A stretch of 64,000 nucleotides of DNA from Datura wrightii. Taxonomy: Eukaryota > Streptophyta > Magnoliopsida > Solanales > Solanaceae. The notes below the pieces were generated by a model. That model saw only the letters and a list, made by a program, of their open reading frames with translations, made no database searches and was not told where the DNA came from. Position numbers and translations under genes: made by a program. The stretch covers positions 125,541,001 to 125,605,000 of the forward strand of contig JASDFA010000003.1 in NCBI GenBank assembly GCA_035772735.1, in the 5' to 3' direction. Below, one piece after another: positions 1 to 10,909 of this stretch (the first letter of the stretch is position 1; each line of letters begins with the position of its first letter).

Positions 1-1030
1 TAGGTTGCCCATGCAGAGTTTAGGGCAACCATTCAGATATTAGCGTAGGCATTGATCGCTCAGGTCAATAAACAGGCAGTGGCTCATGTTTACCAGAATG
101 GGAACAAAGTGGCGGCTAGAATCTGGGATTTCCTTAGAATAAATCCCCCTTAGTTCCTCGGGTCGAGAATGGAGGAGAACCCGCACATGTTCGTCGACGA
201 GATCCAGAAGATCACCTAGATTATGGGGATGACGGGGAAGGAGTGTGCAAAATTAGCCTCCTATCAGTTGAAAGGAGTCTCTCATATATGGTACAGGCAA
301 TGAAAGGATATGTGGGGAGTCGGAGCAGGTCCCGTTGGTTGGGATGAGTTTCTCACAGCATTCTTAGACCGATTCTTTCCCTTGGAGATGAGGGAAATCA
401 ATGCGGCCGAGTTTGTGAATCTAAAATAGAACAAAATGACCTTACACAAGTATGCTATAGAATTCACCCGTTTGTCCAAGTATGCGCCGGAGATGGTGGC
501 CGATCAGTTGGCTCAGGTGAGGAAATTTGTGAATGAAGTATCATATTATTTGGTCAAGGACTGCAGGACCTCTATGCTTCATCAGGGCATTGACTTCTCC
601 GATTGTTCTTGTATGCCCAATAGATGGGGGCGATGCAGATTAGGGAGAGGGTGAGAGAGGCCAAGAGGGCCAGGATTGATAGTTTCGAGTTTTTCCAGTA
701 GAGGTCTAGTGGTGGACATCATTAGCAGTCCCACCATCGATCATCAGCCCTAGCGCCGTCATCAGTCCGTGTGCCATCAAGGTGTAGACGCAATTAAAGG
801 GGGAGGACATCAGGCTCTCAAAGTCAGGGGAGCAGGTTAGGAGAGCCTAGCATCCCAGTTTACGGCAAGTGTAGCAAAAAGCACCCAAGAGAGTGCTTAG
901 CAGGTTCAGGGGCATGTTTTGGGTACGGGAAGCCTAGAAATTTTCCTTAGAGATTGTCTAGCGGCTAGACAGGGCCATGGTTGAGTCCGTGACCCAACTT
1001 CTAGTTTAGCATCTCCACCGACACACTCAG
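1..1030 (+). pseudogene. TE1 gag (capsid/nucleocapsid) pseudogene, partial
   Basis: Gag would form the virus-like particle and bind the RNA genome. Translating with frame changes gives a retrotransposon gag core: an acidic stretch with a FVDEIQKIT-type motif near 190-215, YQLKGVSHIWY near 262-292, FLDRFFPLEMRE near 361-393, and EFTRLSKYAPEMVADQ near 461-508. The same motifs recur in TE4, TE6, TE7 and TE8. A decayed Cys/His zinc-knuckle region lies near 865-950, where one expected Cys is Tyr. Several in-frame stops occur (for example near 220, 300 and 428). The true start is outside the window. Confidence 0.8.
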
Positions 1031-1130
1031 CTCAGCAGGGTGCATCCACCAGTGCAAGTGGGTGTCAGTGTTAGAATAGGCTTTATGCCCTATCATCACG
1101 TCAGGAGTGGGAGGTCTCTCCAGATATGGT

Positions 1131-2960
1131 CACTAGTATGTTACGAGTATTCCATCTTGATGTATATGCATTGTTAGATCTAGGGGATACTTTATCTTTT
1201 TTGACTCCTTATGTTGCTATTAGTTTTGGAGTTAGTCCCTAAGCTCTATTAGAACCCTTCTCAAACTCTACTCTGGTTGGTAACTTATTTATAGCTCGCT
1301 GGGTATACAAAAATTTCCCTACCACAATCCTTCAAAAAGTCATCTCAGCCAATCAAGTAGAGTTAGACATGACAGATTTTGATGTTATCTTTGGTATGGA
1401 TTCGTTGCATGCATGTTATTCCTTAGTGAATTGTAGAACCCATACGGTAGAGTTCCTATTTCTAGGTGAGCTAGTCCTAGAATGGAAGGGTAGTTTATCT
1501 GTGCCTATAGGCCATTTTGTTTCCTACATGAAGGCCAAAAAGATGATTTCTAGGGGTTGTGTATACCATCTAGTTCGGGTTAAAGATGCAACAGCCGAGA
1601 CCCCGACTCTCCAGTCAGTTCCTATAGCCTGTGAGTATCCAGAGGTTTTACCAAATGATCTACCAGCAGTCCCTCCCGAGCGAGAGATTGACTTTGGTAT
1701 TGACCTTCTTCCTGATATGTAGCCTATATCTATTCCTCCATATAGGATGGATCCAGCTGAGCTAAAGGAGTTGAAAGATAAGTTGAAGGGTCTCTTAAAT
1801 AAGGGCTTCATCAGACCTAGCAAGTCCCCATGGGGTGCACCAATTCTCTTTGTTTGAAAAAAGGATGGGTCTCTTCGTATGTTCATTAACTACCGGTTGT
1901 TAAACAAGGTTACAATCAAGAACAAGTATCCCCTCCTCAGGATTGGTGACTTGTTTGACCAACTTTAGGGTGCTAAGTGCTTCATAAAGATAGACCTCAG
2001 ATCCAGGTGTCATCAACTTAGAGCTAGGACGAGTGACATTCCGAAGACAGCTTCCCGAACTCGGTATGGTCACCATGAGTTTGTAGTTAAGTCCTTTGGA
2101 CTAATGAATGCTCTTGCAACTTTTGTGGATTTGATGAACATGGTGTTCAAGCCATACTTGGATATGTTCGTGATTGTCTTTATAGATGACATTCTCATAT
2201 ACTCTCGGAGCGAGGTGGAGCATGCCGCTCATTTGAGGATCGTGCTACAGACTCTCAAGGATCGCCAACTATTTGCTAAATTTAGCAAGTGTGGGTTTTG
2301 GCTAAACTCAGTAGCATTTTGGGCCATGTGGTGTTAATCAAGGGTGTGCAGGTGGACTTCCAAAAGATAGAAGCTGTAAAGAATTCACCTAGACCAGTTA
2401 ATCCTTCGGATATCAAGAGTTTCTTGGGTTTAGCTGGCTACTACAGGAGATTTTTTGAAGGATTTTCATTCATTGTAGCACCATTAAATAAGTTTACCTA
2501 GAAGAAAGTTAAATTTCAGTGGTCGGATGCCTTTGAGAAGAGTTTTCAACAGTTAAAGACTCAACTCACTTTAGTCCCAGTATTCATCCTACCTTAGGGT
2601 ACAGACGAATTTGTTGTGTATTGTGATTCCCCTAGAGTTGGTCTTGGTTGTGTGATGATGCAGCATGGTAAGGTCATTATGTATGCCTCTAGACAACTTA
2701 AGACTCATGAGAAGAATTATCCGACGCATGACCTAGAATTGGCAGCAGTGGTGTTTGAATTGAAGATATGGAGGCACTACTTGTATGGGGTTCATATAGA
2801 TGTGTTAATAGACCATAAGAGCCTTCAGTATGTGTTTACTCAAAAGGACCTGAATTGTGATAATGAAGGTGGTTAGAGCTTCTCAAGGACTATGACTTGA
2901 GTGTCCTTTTTCATCTAGGTAAGGCCGATATAGTGGGGGATGCTCTTAGCAGGCCATGCA
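1131..2960 (+). pseudogene. TE1 pol: protease, reverse transcriptase, RNase H pseudogene
   Basis: The aspartic protease region contains LLDLGDT with the Asp codon at 1177-1179; the family normally has D-(S/T/P)-G-A, so the pocket is altered. A 117-codon open stretch (1369-1722) covers the protease end and the link to RT. The RT palm signature FIDD is intact at 2179-2190. The thumb/connection region reads FLGLAGYYRRFFEGF near 2421-2463. The RNase H start (VVYCD near 2613-2627), THDLELAAVVFELK near 2728-2769 and the DALSR box near 2938-2953 are visible. Stops at about 1240, 1720, 1857, 1968 and 2500 and a frameshift near 2320 make it non-functional. The left boundary is approximate. Confidence 0.85.
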
Positions 2961-3109
2961 TGGAGAGTGTTTATCATGTGAAGGATGAAAGGAAAGCATT
3001 AGTGAGGGATGTTCATAGGCTTTCTCGTTTAGGAGTTTGCCTTATTGATTCGACAGATGGTGGTGTCTTTGTTCAGAATGGTTCAGAATCCTCTTTGGTG
3101 TCTGAGGTT

Positions 3110-4530
3110 AATGCTTGGCAAGATGAGGATCCTATTTTGGTAAAGTTGAAGGAAGCGGTTCATAATCAGAAGGTAGAGGTCTTCTCGTAAGGGGGTGATG
3201 GAGTACTTCGATACCAGGGTCATTTGTGTGTTCTGAGCAATGATGATTTGAGGGAGCGGATGTTGCAGGAGGCTCATGGTTCCCGATATTCTATACATCC
3301 AGGTGCCACGAAGATGTACCATGACCTATGGGAAGTCCATTGGTGGAATGGCATAAAGAAGGACATAGCAGAGTTTATGGCTAGGTGTCCGAACTGTCAA
3401 CAAGTTAAAGTTGAGCATCAAAGACCCGGAGGTGTGCTACAAGAAATCAGTATTCGCACTTGGAAATGGAAAAATATCAAATATGGATTTCATCATAAGG
3501 TTACCTCGCACATGTTGACATTATGACTCTATTTGGGTGATTGTAGATAGGTAGACTAAAGCAGCTCATTTTTTACCGATCAAAACTACCGATTCAGCCG
3601 AGGATTATGCTAGATTGTACATTCTTGAGTTAGTTCAGTTACATGGAATTCCCTTTTCCATCATAGCAGATAGTGGTACTCAATTCACCTTGTAATTTTG
3701 GATGTTATTTCTAAAGCGACTTGGTACTCAGTTCAAGCTTAGCACAAATTTTCACCCATAGATCGATGGTCAAGCCGTGCAAACCATTCAGATTCTTGAG
3801 GATATGTTGAGAGCATATGTGATTGACTCTAAAGGTAGTTGGGATGATCATTTACCTTTTATCGAGTTTGCTTACAATAGTTACCACTCCAGTATTCAGA
3901 TGGCTCCATTTGAAGCTCTTTTTGGGTGGAGATATTGATCGCCTATTGGTTAGTTTGAGGTAGGTGAAGCTATGTTGATACGTCCAGATTTAGTTCATGT
4001 GGCTATGGAGAAAGTTCAACTTATAACAGAAAGGCCAAAAATAGCTCAAAGTCATTAAAAGTCATATGCCGATGTTAGGCGGAGAGAGCTTGAGTTTGAA
4101 GTTGATGATTAGGTGTTCTTGAAGGTGTCTCCCATGAACGGGGTAATGAGGTTTAGAAATAAAGGGAAGCTTAGTCCCTGCTATGTTGGTCTCTACCGGA
4201 TTGTAAGACGTGTCCGCAAAGTGGCCTATGAGTTAGAGCTACCACCAGAGTTGGCTTCAGTACATCAAGTCTTCCATATCATTGTTAGAAAAGTGCATTG
4301 GTGATCCGAATTTGGTTATTCCGGTGGAGAGCATAGTTGTGAAGGATAACCTTAGCTATGAGAAGGTACTAGTTGAGATGCTTGATCGTTAGGTTCGAAA
4401 GTTGTGGAACAAAGAAGTAGCTTCGGTGAAAGTGTTATGGAAGAATCAATTTGTTAAAGGAGCTACGTTTGACCCCAAAGAAGATATGATGGCTAGATAC
4501 GCACATTTATTCCCTTCTGACTCAGTCCCA
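3110..4530 (+). pseudogene. TE1 integrase with chromodomain-like tail, pseudogene
   Basis: Integrase joins element DNA to chromosomal DNA; the chromodomain of chromoviruses is thought to steer it to marked chromatin. The HHCC zinc-binding region is visible near 3265-3400 (YSIHPGATKMYHD, then ARCPNCQQ). A frameshift follows near 3520. The second catalytic Asp lies in SIIADSGTQF near 3658-3687. The catalytic Glu normally found in an S-E-R context is replaced (DGQAVQTIQ near 3763-3790), so the DDE triad is lost. ELPPELASVHQVFH (4237-4278) and a chromodomain-like YEKVLVEMLDR...VRKLWNKEVASVKVLW (about 4358-4440) close the ORF. Several stops interrupt it. Confidence 0.82.
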
Positions 4531-4781
4531 GCACGAGTTATAAGTTTCCTTCTTAGTACTCTATTTCAGTTTCATTTTTAGTGCATGTAGCTAAGTTCCT
4601 TTATGTTAGTGCATGTATGTATGATTCATGAATTTAGTTCAGTCATGTGTATCATTCCGGAGTTAGTCACTTGGTCAGTGTTCAACTCAGATGTTCAGTA
4701 TTTGAGATTTCAGTTCCTTTCCCTAGTTTTTCAGTATGTTTACCCTACATTTGAGGACAAATGTTCCCAAGGGGGAGATAT
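4531..4781 (+). other. TE1 3' untranslated region with polypurine tract
   Basis: After the pol tail there is about 240 bp of non-coding, T-rich sequence ending in ACATTTGAGGACAAATGTTC and the purine run AAGGGGGAGATA at 4769-4780. The run lies directly before the LTR start and is the plus-strand primer site for reverse transcription. The same GAGGACAAATGTTCCCA-type lead-in occurs before the 3' LTRs of TE5, TE7 and TE8. Confidence 0.75.
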
Positions 4782-7216
4782 TGTAATACAACGAAGGTTC
4801 CTAAGACTAGACCCGAGATTGGTATGTGTTCAGCAGAAAAGAAGGAAAATTTTTCATAGGACGACTCATGGTACTAGTCGTTATGATAAGGTACGACTCA
4901 TAGAAAGTGTCATGGTTGGAATCTGCAGGAGGAGTTCAGTGACAATAAGTCAAGATACAACTGGTGGGATCATGTCACGAGTTGTAGGATGATCTGTGGT
5001 TTGAGGAATGAGTTACCCTGGTTAGAAGGTCCGAGTCGTTCTACTACCTGTTGTGGGAAACCATTGGTCAATGTATGATTTTTTAAAAGGACGAAGGAGC
5101 AGAATGAGTGAACTACGAGAGCAAGCAACGAGTCGTAGGATGATGGTATGACTCGTGGTTAGTATTCGTAAGGGATCTCTTGTGTGTATCAGTTTTGGAA
5201 TGAACGAGTCAGGGTACGACTAGTAGTGTGAAACAATGAGTCATGGATTGTACACATGAAGAAGAACTAAAGATCTTGGAAGCGGTGGCCACGGGTGGAC
5301 CTAACTACTCGTAGGTTGGTGGTACAAGTCATGGTCTAACCCATTGAAAACTTTAGAAAGCCAGGAATGAAGTGGTGACTATGGATGGTGACCATGAGTC
5401 GTGGTATGGAGGTATGACTTGTGGTGTGGGTCTTGACATATGCCAGAGTAAAACTTCCTGCTATTTAAGTAAGGGAATTTTTGTAATTCTAATTTCCTAA
5501 GCCTTAAAGTACGTCGTTTTAAGCTCTGCTAGGAGGGTTTTAAGAGGGTTTAGCCTATTCTAACCCATTCCCTTCCCATGCATGCAAGTTTAGAGGATCC
5601 CATAAGAGATCAACCCTAGAATTCTTCATGTTATTCCCCAAATCTCTTGGGCTTTCAAATGAAGGGTGTAGAGTCAGCTTACCCAGGTATGTAGGGCTTT
5701 GAATCAGAGTTCCTTTCACTTTTATGACCAAAATTCCCAATTCAAGTTCTAAATCATGTTCATGATGTTATGGCGTTTTAACCAATTTTACGTAATTCTC
5801 CTTGATTTTCTTATGGATCAATCCTCTTCATGTTTCAAAGTATGTTTTAAGATGTATTGGCATATCTTATATCTATTTTGAATATGAATTCATGATTTCA
5901 TGTTTTACAAGAATTATGCCCAATTGTGCAAGTTTATGAAAAAGTAGTAGTTCATGATCCATGATTTCAAGTATGATGCAATATATAGCATGTATGAATA
6001 TTTATAAATTACCCATTTATGTATTATAATTTTACTTATGATATTAATTTCATGCAAGCATGATATTAAGATTTAGGAAAGCCTACTCAAGTTAGTCACG
6101 ATTTCACGATTTAGCGTAGGCTAATAAGTTCAGTTATCTCAAGTTTTGGAGTCAAGACTCCCCATATGTTGAAATTTAAGTTATGTTTTGATATATGATT
6201 ATATGAGCATTACATATGTTTTGGAAGTAGTCTCTAGCATCAAGTAGACAGGGGTTCCAAGGTTCCCCAGTCTCATAAACTACGCGCCAACGTAGATATA
6301 CTTTGGGACCTCTTAAGATAGCATTGATCGGCCCAAGGGCACACCATGATATCACACCTTGTTTAGTCCTTTTCCCTGGCAAGGCTTAGGATGGCCCTCT
6401 TCCACGTGAGTAAGGCATGGGATCATCATACGCTCGTACATGGTGGTTGTCAGTTAAGACGAGTCTCCTATTGTTCCTTATGATTTTAGTAATGCATGTA
6501 CTATAAGATATTATATCATGTTTTTGACAGGTTTGATTCAACGGTTAGTTTATGAGCTTTTACCTATGATTTTAGACATGGAAAGACATATGCATGTATT
6601 TTCAGTTTTGGGGTCATTTGATCCAAATATGAGATTTAATTTATGTCTATTCATGTTTTTACATATCAGCATGCAACCTTTATTCTCAAAATATTTTGAT
6701 GTTATGATTTATGATATGCATGTTTTCAGTGTTACTTACTCAGCCAATTTTACTTACCTTGGATACTCAATACATTCCGAGTATCAATCACATACTCTAT
6801 GATGTATCCTTTCATGATACAAGCTCAGACGTTTAGACTCAGTCTCACTGCTAGTCAAATTCCAAGCTCAAATCCAGTTCTCCAGTTGGTGAGTTCTCAT
6901 CCTTTGAGGACCTTCAGTTAGTTGAGCTACGTTATTTTCAATTTGAGATTTCTAGTGAGCTAGTTGCGGTTTTGTCCAATCAACTCATCAGTATGTTAGA
7001 GGCTTCCTAGGAATAGACTTGTATTTCTAGCTTCTGATTCAGTGTTATGATGTTACCATTAGTTAGATGTTTTGTTATTCATATTTCCTCTATTTAATAA
7101 TTTCCTTATCAGCTTTGTTGATCTTTAGTTGTCATGTTCATGCCATGTGTTTACTTGGGGCCATTTATTGTTCTAGGTTCCATGTCTTGATCCGGGCCTA
7201 TGTTTAGGTTGTGATA
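4782..7216 (+). repeat. TE1 3' LTR
   Basis: It starts TGTAATACAACG directly after the polypurine tract and ends GGTTGTGATA, a decayed form of the GTCGTGACA end seen in TE4. Length is about 2435 bp. The first 600 bp hold repeated forms of the ACGACTCGT motif (about 4860-5420), followed by TAAAGTACGTCGTTTTA at 5504-5520. The rest is AT-rich with no coding content; the short open stretches there (for example 6518-6802) lack recognisable domains and are chance ORFs. Confidence 0.85.
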
Positions 7217-7883
7217 GAACCATGATGACTTAACACACATAGGCAAAAATACTTAGTGAATCTTTAATGGGGTTTATGCATGTATTGTTCGTCCCTTATT
7301 TCAATTGCTTCTTAACAGTCGCTAACGTCGGAATTTTCCTTATTTTTACTCACTGGATCAAGAGGGTAATGAATGGAAAAAGAGATTAACAACGGCGATT
7401 TGAGGCTATCAACCCTCACCTAATAGCTTGGCCTTATCTGAGAATAGCTAATCCCATATCAAAGGTAAGGGTTAATCAAGTATACACCCGCATACGGATC
7501 AAGTTGTGTGATGATAATTATCTAATTAGGGGACCAACCATTTAGGTGAAGTTAACTTGTCGATATTTCATGTTAAACACCAGAATAGATCACTAGTATA
7601 AAATGTCTTGTTGTTATGAAGTCATGGGGAACACAAACATAGTCAACTTACTCATTGAATACAATCAATTTTAATCAAGAATCTACTCACTGCTATATAT
7701 TGTTTTAAATTATTTCTTGCTATAATCTCCCCCTAGGAAATAGGTAAACTAATAGTATTAGTTAAACGCATTAACCGAGGTCCTCACCATGTTCCTCATG
7801 GGATTCTACCCCAAGTCTTGTTTGGTTCTATATTTGAACATCGACCGCTTTATATCTCTTCTAGAGGTGTAATTTGGGTGACA
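7217..7883 (+). repeat. TE2 5' LTR remnant (3' portion)
   Basis: It ends GGGTGACA at 7876-7883, immediately before TCAAATTTTGGTACCG, the same arrangement as the TE3 LTR end and primer site (GGGCGACATCAAGTTTTTGG). The left part is missing because TE1 abuts it. No coding content was recognised. Confidence 0.6.
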
Positions 7884-7891
7884 TCAAATTT

Positions 7892-7910
7892 TGGTACCGT
7901 TGCTGCAGAA
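7892..7910 (+). other. TE2 primer binding site (tRNA-Asp type, decayed)
   Basis: TGGTACCGTTGCTGCAGAA resembles the TGGCGCCGTTGCCGGGGA primer site used by plant Athila/Tat elements, which pairs with the 3' end of tRNA-Asp. It lies nine bases after the LTR end. The mismatches fit age. Confidence 0.6.
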
Positions 7911-8271
7911 TACCGCTTAGGCTTTAGTTAATTGTGTTTGCTTTGCTATTGGTCCTTATTTCCTTTTTATTTTTCTTTGTTGTTTTTGTTTCTTTATAGG
8001 TCTCATGTTTGTGTATGCCCAATACCCGGAGCCAAAGAAAATCCTTAGTTCAAATTGATCATGAACTTAAGTGAACTCTGAGAAATATATGGAAAATGGC
8101 CAACGTTTGCATGCAAGAGATAGTGGAAGAAGCAACATCCTGAATGTTGGTTGAGGAACAGGCCCATGCATGAGAAAGAGAGGCATCTAGGCTTGCTGAA
8201 GAGCAACACCAAGTTTCCGAAGCTGAGCGAGCTAGAAAGAATAGAGGTCCAGGTCAACAGAGGCATCGGTA

Positions 8272-8295
8272 CTTTGATGATGATGATGATGCTGA
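8272..8295 (+). repeat. (GAT)n trinucleotide repeat
   Basis: A short GATGATGATGATGATG run with decayed flanks lies within the gag pseudogene of TE2. It would encode an acidic or Met-rich stretch depending on frame. Confidence 0.6.
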
Positions 8296-8807
8296 TATTG
8301 ATGAGACCGGTTCCACTGGTGCTATTGTCCCTCCCCCTTTTGCCTACCAGGGCAAAGTTTGATATTACTAGAGCAATAATCCTATTAATCAGTTTGAGGG
8401 GAATATTCGCTAGTCATGCTGCTGATGATGTACATACTCACTTGATAAATTTTGTGGGTATTTGCAAGGTGTAGAAACAACAGGGGGTGCGTTAGGATGT
8501 AATAAGATTGAGGTTATTTCCCTTTTCACTAGGGAGTGATGTAACACTTTGGTTGGCTGAATTGCCAAATGATTCTATTAATATATGGAGGGAGCTCAAA
8601 AGGGCTTTTCTTGAGAGATTCTTTCCACCTTTCAAAGCATTGCAGCTGAAGGATGAGATTTACAACTTCAGACAGTTGAATTCTGAGGCACTCCAAGAGA
8701 CTTGGTTGTGGTTCAACAAAAAGCTGAAGAAGGTGCCCAACCAAAGAATCCCATATGATACATTGTTGGAGATATTTTATAGGTCTCCAAATGCTAATAC
8801 CAAGACC

Positions 8808-8824
8808 GGGGGGGGGGGGGGGGG
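8808..8824 (+). repeat. G17 homopolymer run
   Basis: Seventeen consecutive G residues interrupt the TE2 gag core. It may be a slippage expansion or an assembly/sequencing length error; it could also form a quadruplex. Confidence 0.9.
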
Positions 8825-9849
8825 AGATACTATCTCTTGTGGAACATTTATGAGTCACACATATGCTGAGGTTGCTGAGGTACTTGATAGGATTACCCAA
8901 ACCAACCATGCATGGCACATAAAAGAGTTAGAAATTCTTGCGGTATTTATATGGTAGGTATGTTAGAGGAGAAGACGAGGAAGGATGAGAGAGAGATCAT
9001 GATATTGCTGAGATCAAAATTGGGGATCCTTGTAAAGAATATTATGGGAGTCGGGACAGAAAATGTAAATGCAGTTGGTTCTCAAGGTAAGGCCCCAAGA
9101 AATGATAGAGGTGAGTTAGAGACAGAGGAGGAGGCAAATTATTTGAATGATGAAGGTTCGGGTTTTCGAGCCAATGCGCAAGGGTCTAATCATGACTCTT
9201 GGCTCCAAGGTTAAGGAAATCAAGGTCAGAGCTATTATAGAGATAACAATTACAATCGGGGATAATATAGGGATAGTAGTATAGGTAGAGATAATGGTGA
9301 CTGAAAAAAGCATGATAAGTACATAAATGATAGAAGTGGCTTTTATGTTCCTCTAAGGAACCGTGAACCAAAATCTAGTGGTTCGAGGTTGGAAGATATG
9401 TTAGCTAAAGTCTTGAAGCAAATGGAGGTGACTGATGGCCATTTTAAGGAACTTCACACTGATATTTCTGGGATGTACAAAAAGGTGGAGTCGCATGTTG
9501 TTAACATTAAGCAGATTGAGCAGCAGCTTAGACAAATGTTTGTTTCTACAAACCAAAGGTAGAAGGGCATGCTTCCTAGTAACCCAATGCAGGACTCGAC
9601 AAATGACAATCATTGTATGGCACTACTACTAGAAGCGGAAAGGCGACAATTGATCCTCCCATGCCAATTGTAATGGATGAGGTAGTTGAGCCCTAGCTAT
9701 TAATGAAGATAAGATGCTAGATTTTGAGGATCAATTCATGGTAGATGATGCAGCTGATAAGACAACTCCTAGTATTGAAAAGGAGAGTTTTTCTGAAAAA
9801 GGAAAGGAGATGGAGGTCTCTCAAAGTTGACTCCCATTCCTAGACCCCC

Positions 9850-10424
9850 TCCCCTTTCCCAAAGAGGTTGAAGAAGAACGTCGAGGAAGGGAAGTATCAC
9901 AAATTTATTTCGATGTTGAAACAATTATCTATGAACATCCCTTTAATTGAGGCTCTTGAGTAGATGCTTGGCTATGTAAAATTTATGAAGGATCTCGTCA
10001 CAAAGAAGAGGCCCGAGAGCTTTGAGCTTGTAAATAATTTGCACCATTGTAGTGAAATAGCATCTCGATCCCTTGTGCAAAAAAAGAAAGACCTTGGAGT
10101 CTTCACCATACCGTGAACTATTGGAGCTTTCAATTTTTCTAACGCTCTATGTGATCTAGGAGCTAGTATTAACCTTATGTCGTTGGCTGTGTTCAGAAAG
10201 TTGGGCTTGGGAGCCCCCAAAAAAACTAAAATGCAACTTCTAATGCCAGATTGTATGGTGAAAAATCAGGTGGGGATTCTTTATGATGTTTTGGTGAAGA
10301 TTGAGTCCTTTATATTTTCAGCCGATTTTGTTATTCTTGACAATGAAGTGGATTGTGAGGTCCCCATTATCTTGGGTTGACCATTCCTTGCCACTGATTG
10401 TGCTATTGTGGACATGGAAACTAA
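9850..10424 (+). pseudogene. TE2 gag-pol linker and aspartic protease, truncated
   Basis: Reading in one main frame, FPQRLKKNVEEGKYHKF near 9857-9907 and SMNIPLIEALE near 9925-9960 lead to KFMKDLVTKKRPESFEL near 9979-10030, all hallmarks of the Athila/Tat region before protease. The protease then shows LCDLGASINLM with the catalytic Asp codon at 10153-10155, then RKLGLGAPKKTKMQL and VPIILG, then a stop (TGA at 10378) and PFLATDCAIVDMETN. The conserved D-L-G-A is intact. The frame ends where the TE3 LTR begins at 10425. Stops at 9961 and 10114 break it. Confidence 0.82.
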
Positions 10425-10629
10425 TGTTGGGCATATTTTCATGCCCATTTGCCATGTTTTTACCCATATTTAATCATTTTTTGAGTTTATAATTCTTAAT
10501 TTATGCTTAAATTCATGTATGTGTGTGTTTTATGCACTAAAAAATGATTTGAGTTGAATTTAGCGAGAAACTAAGTAAAATGAGCTAAAAATGATGCAAG
10601 GAATGAATATTTGAGAATCTGATGGGTTT

Positions 10630-10800
10630 GGTGCTATGGTTGGCACTCCCACCAAGTCCTAAACTTCAAAGAAATAAATTCACAGTCCGGTGCTATGGTT
10701 GGCGTCCCACACCAGCCCTCAAACTTCAGAGAAAAAAATCTCAGGCTAGTCCTATGGCTAGGGAGGCACACCAGGCCTATTCTAGAGTTGAAAACTGTGG
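10630..10800 (+). repeat. Imperfect ~59-bp tandem repeats in TE3 5' LTR
   Basis: Three units start near 10630, 10689 and 10747, each with a GGTGCTATGGTTGGC-type core, a CACACCAG-type inverted partner and a purine-rich spacer (CTTCAGAGAAAAAAATCTCA). A fourth, weaker unit (GGGGCGGCCTCCAAACCC) follows. The matching array in the 3' LTR starts near 57969, 58029 and 58089. Confidence 0.65.
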
Positions 10801-10897
10801 AGATAAAGAAGGGGCGGCCTCCAAACCCATTTTGGGGCCAAAAATACTGATTTTTAAGCCAACTCTTGAAGGGTAGAAGCGTTATTTGAAGTCTCAT

Positions 10898-10909
10898 CTA
10901 TAAATATAA
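10898..10909 (+). promoter_or_regulatory. TATA box of TE3 5' LTR
   Basis: CTATAAATATAA is a near-ideal plant TATA box, about 475 bp into the LTR and directly downstream of the repeat array. The same box is kept in the 3' LTR at 58259-58270. It probably sets the start of genomic RNA; no transcript evidence is available here. Confidence 0.6.

Larger units (their letters stand above)
1..7216 (+). mobile_element. TE1: Ty3/gypsy chromovirus (Tekay/Del-like), 5' part outside window
   Basis: Read left to right, the stretch carries gag, protease, reverse transcriptase, RNase H, integrase and a chromodomain-like tail, then a polypurine tract and one LTR. This is the Ty3/gypsy order (integrase last). 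The chromodomain-like C-terminus and the long LTR (about 2.4 kb) fit the Tekay/Del chromovirus group. The 5' LTR lies left of the window. The element ends inside sequence that looks like an Athila-type LTR (TE2), so TE1 probably inserted there; the target duplication cannot be tested because the left end is missing. All reading frames are broken, so the copy is inactive. Clade placement is by family resemblance only. Confidence 0.85.
8015..9640 (+). pseudogene. TE2 Athila-type gag pseudogene
   Basis: The start ATG at 8015 gives MPNTRSQRKSLVQIDHELK and then a stop, matching the usual Athila gag N-terminus. The gag core is clearest in the 149-codon open stretch 8508-8957: LFPFSLGSDVTLWLAELP, then LKRAFLERFFPP, then DEIYNFRQLN, then LEIFYRS. 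A GTFMSHTYAEVAEVLDRITQ stretch lies near 8848-8905. A predicted coiled coil follows (SRLEDMLAKVLKQMEVTDGH near 9385-9440; IKQIEQQLRQMF near 9505-9543). A run of 17 G at 8808-8824 sits between core halves. Stops and frameshifts before 8440, near 8955 and after 9200 disable it. Confidence 0.82.
7217..10424 (+). mobile_element. TE2: Athila-like Ty3/gypsy remnant, cut on both sides
   Basis: The remnant holds the end of an LTR, an Athila/Tat-type primer binding site, gag and the protease domain, all on the plus strand. TE1 bounds it on the left. On the right it stops abruptly in the protease domain at the first base of the TE3 5' LTR (10425), so TE3 appears to have inserted into it. No continuation of TE2 is found to the right of TE3 at 59221, so the other side was lost or rearranged. 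Confidence 0.75.

Noticed and set aside
6518..6802. 94-codon open stretch with hydrophobic residues, a possible small membrane protein.
   Set aside because: It lies in the AT-rich part of the TE1 LTR; the other LTRs of related elements do not keep the frame.
8045..8266. Antisense open stretch with a hydrophobic N-terminus.
   Set aside because: It overlaps the TE2 gag start region on the other strand and has no domain.
8529..8918. 129-codon minus-strand open stretch.
   Set aside because: It is the antisense shadow of the TE2 gag core, which has clear family motifs on the plus strand.
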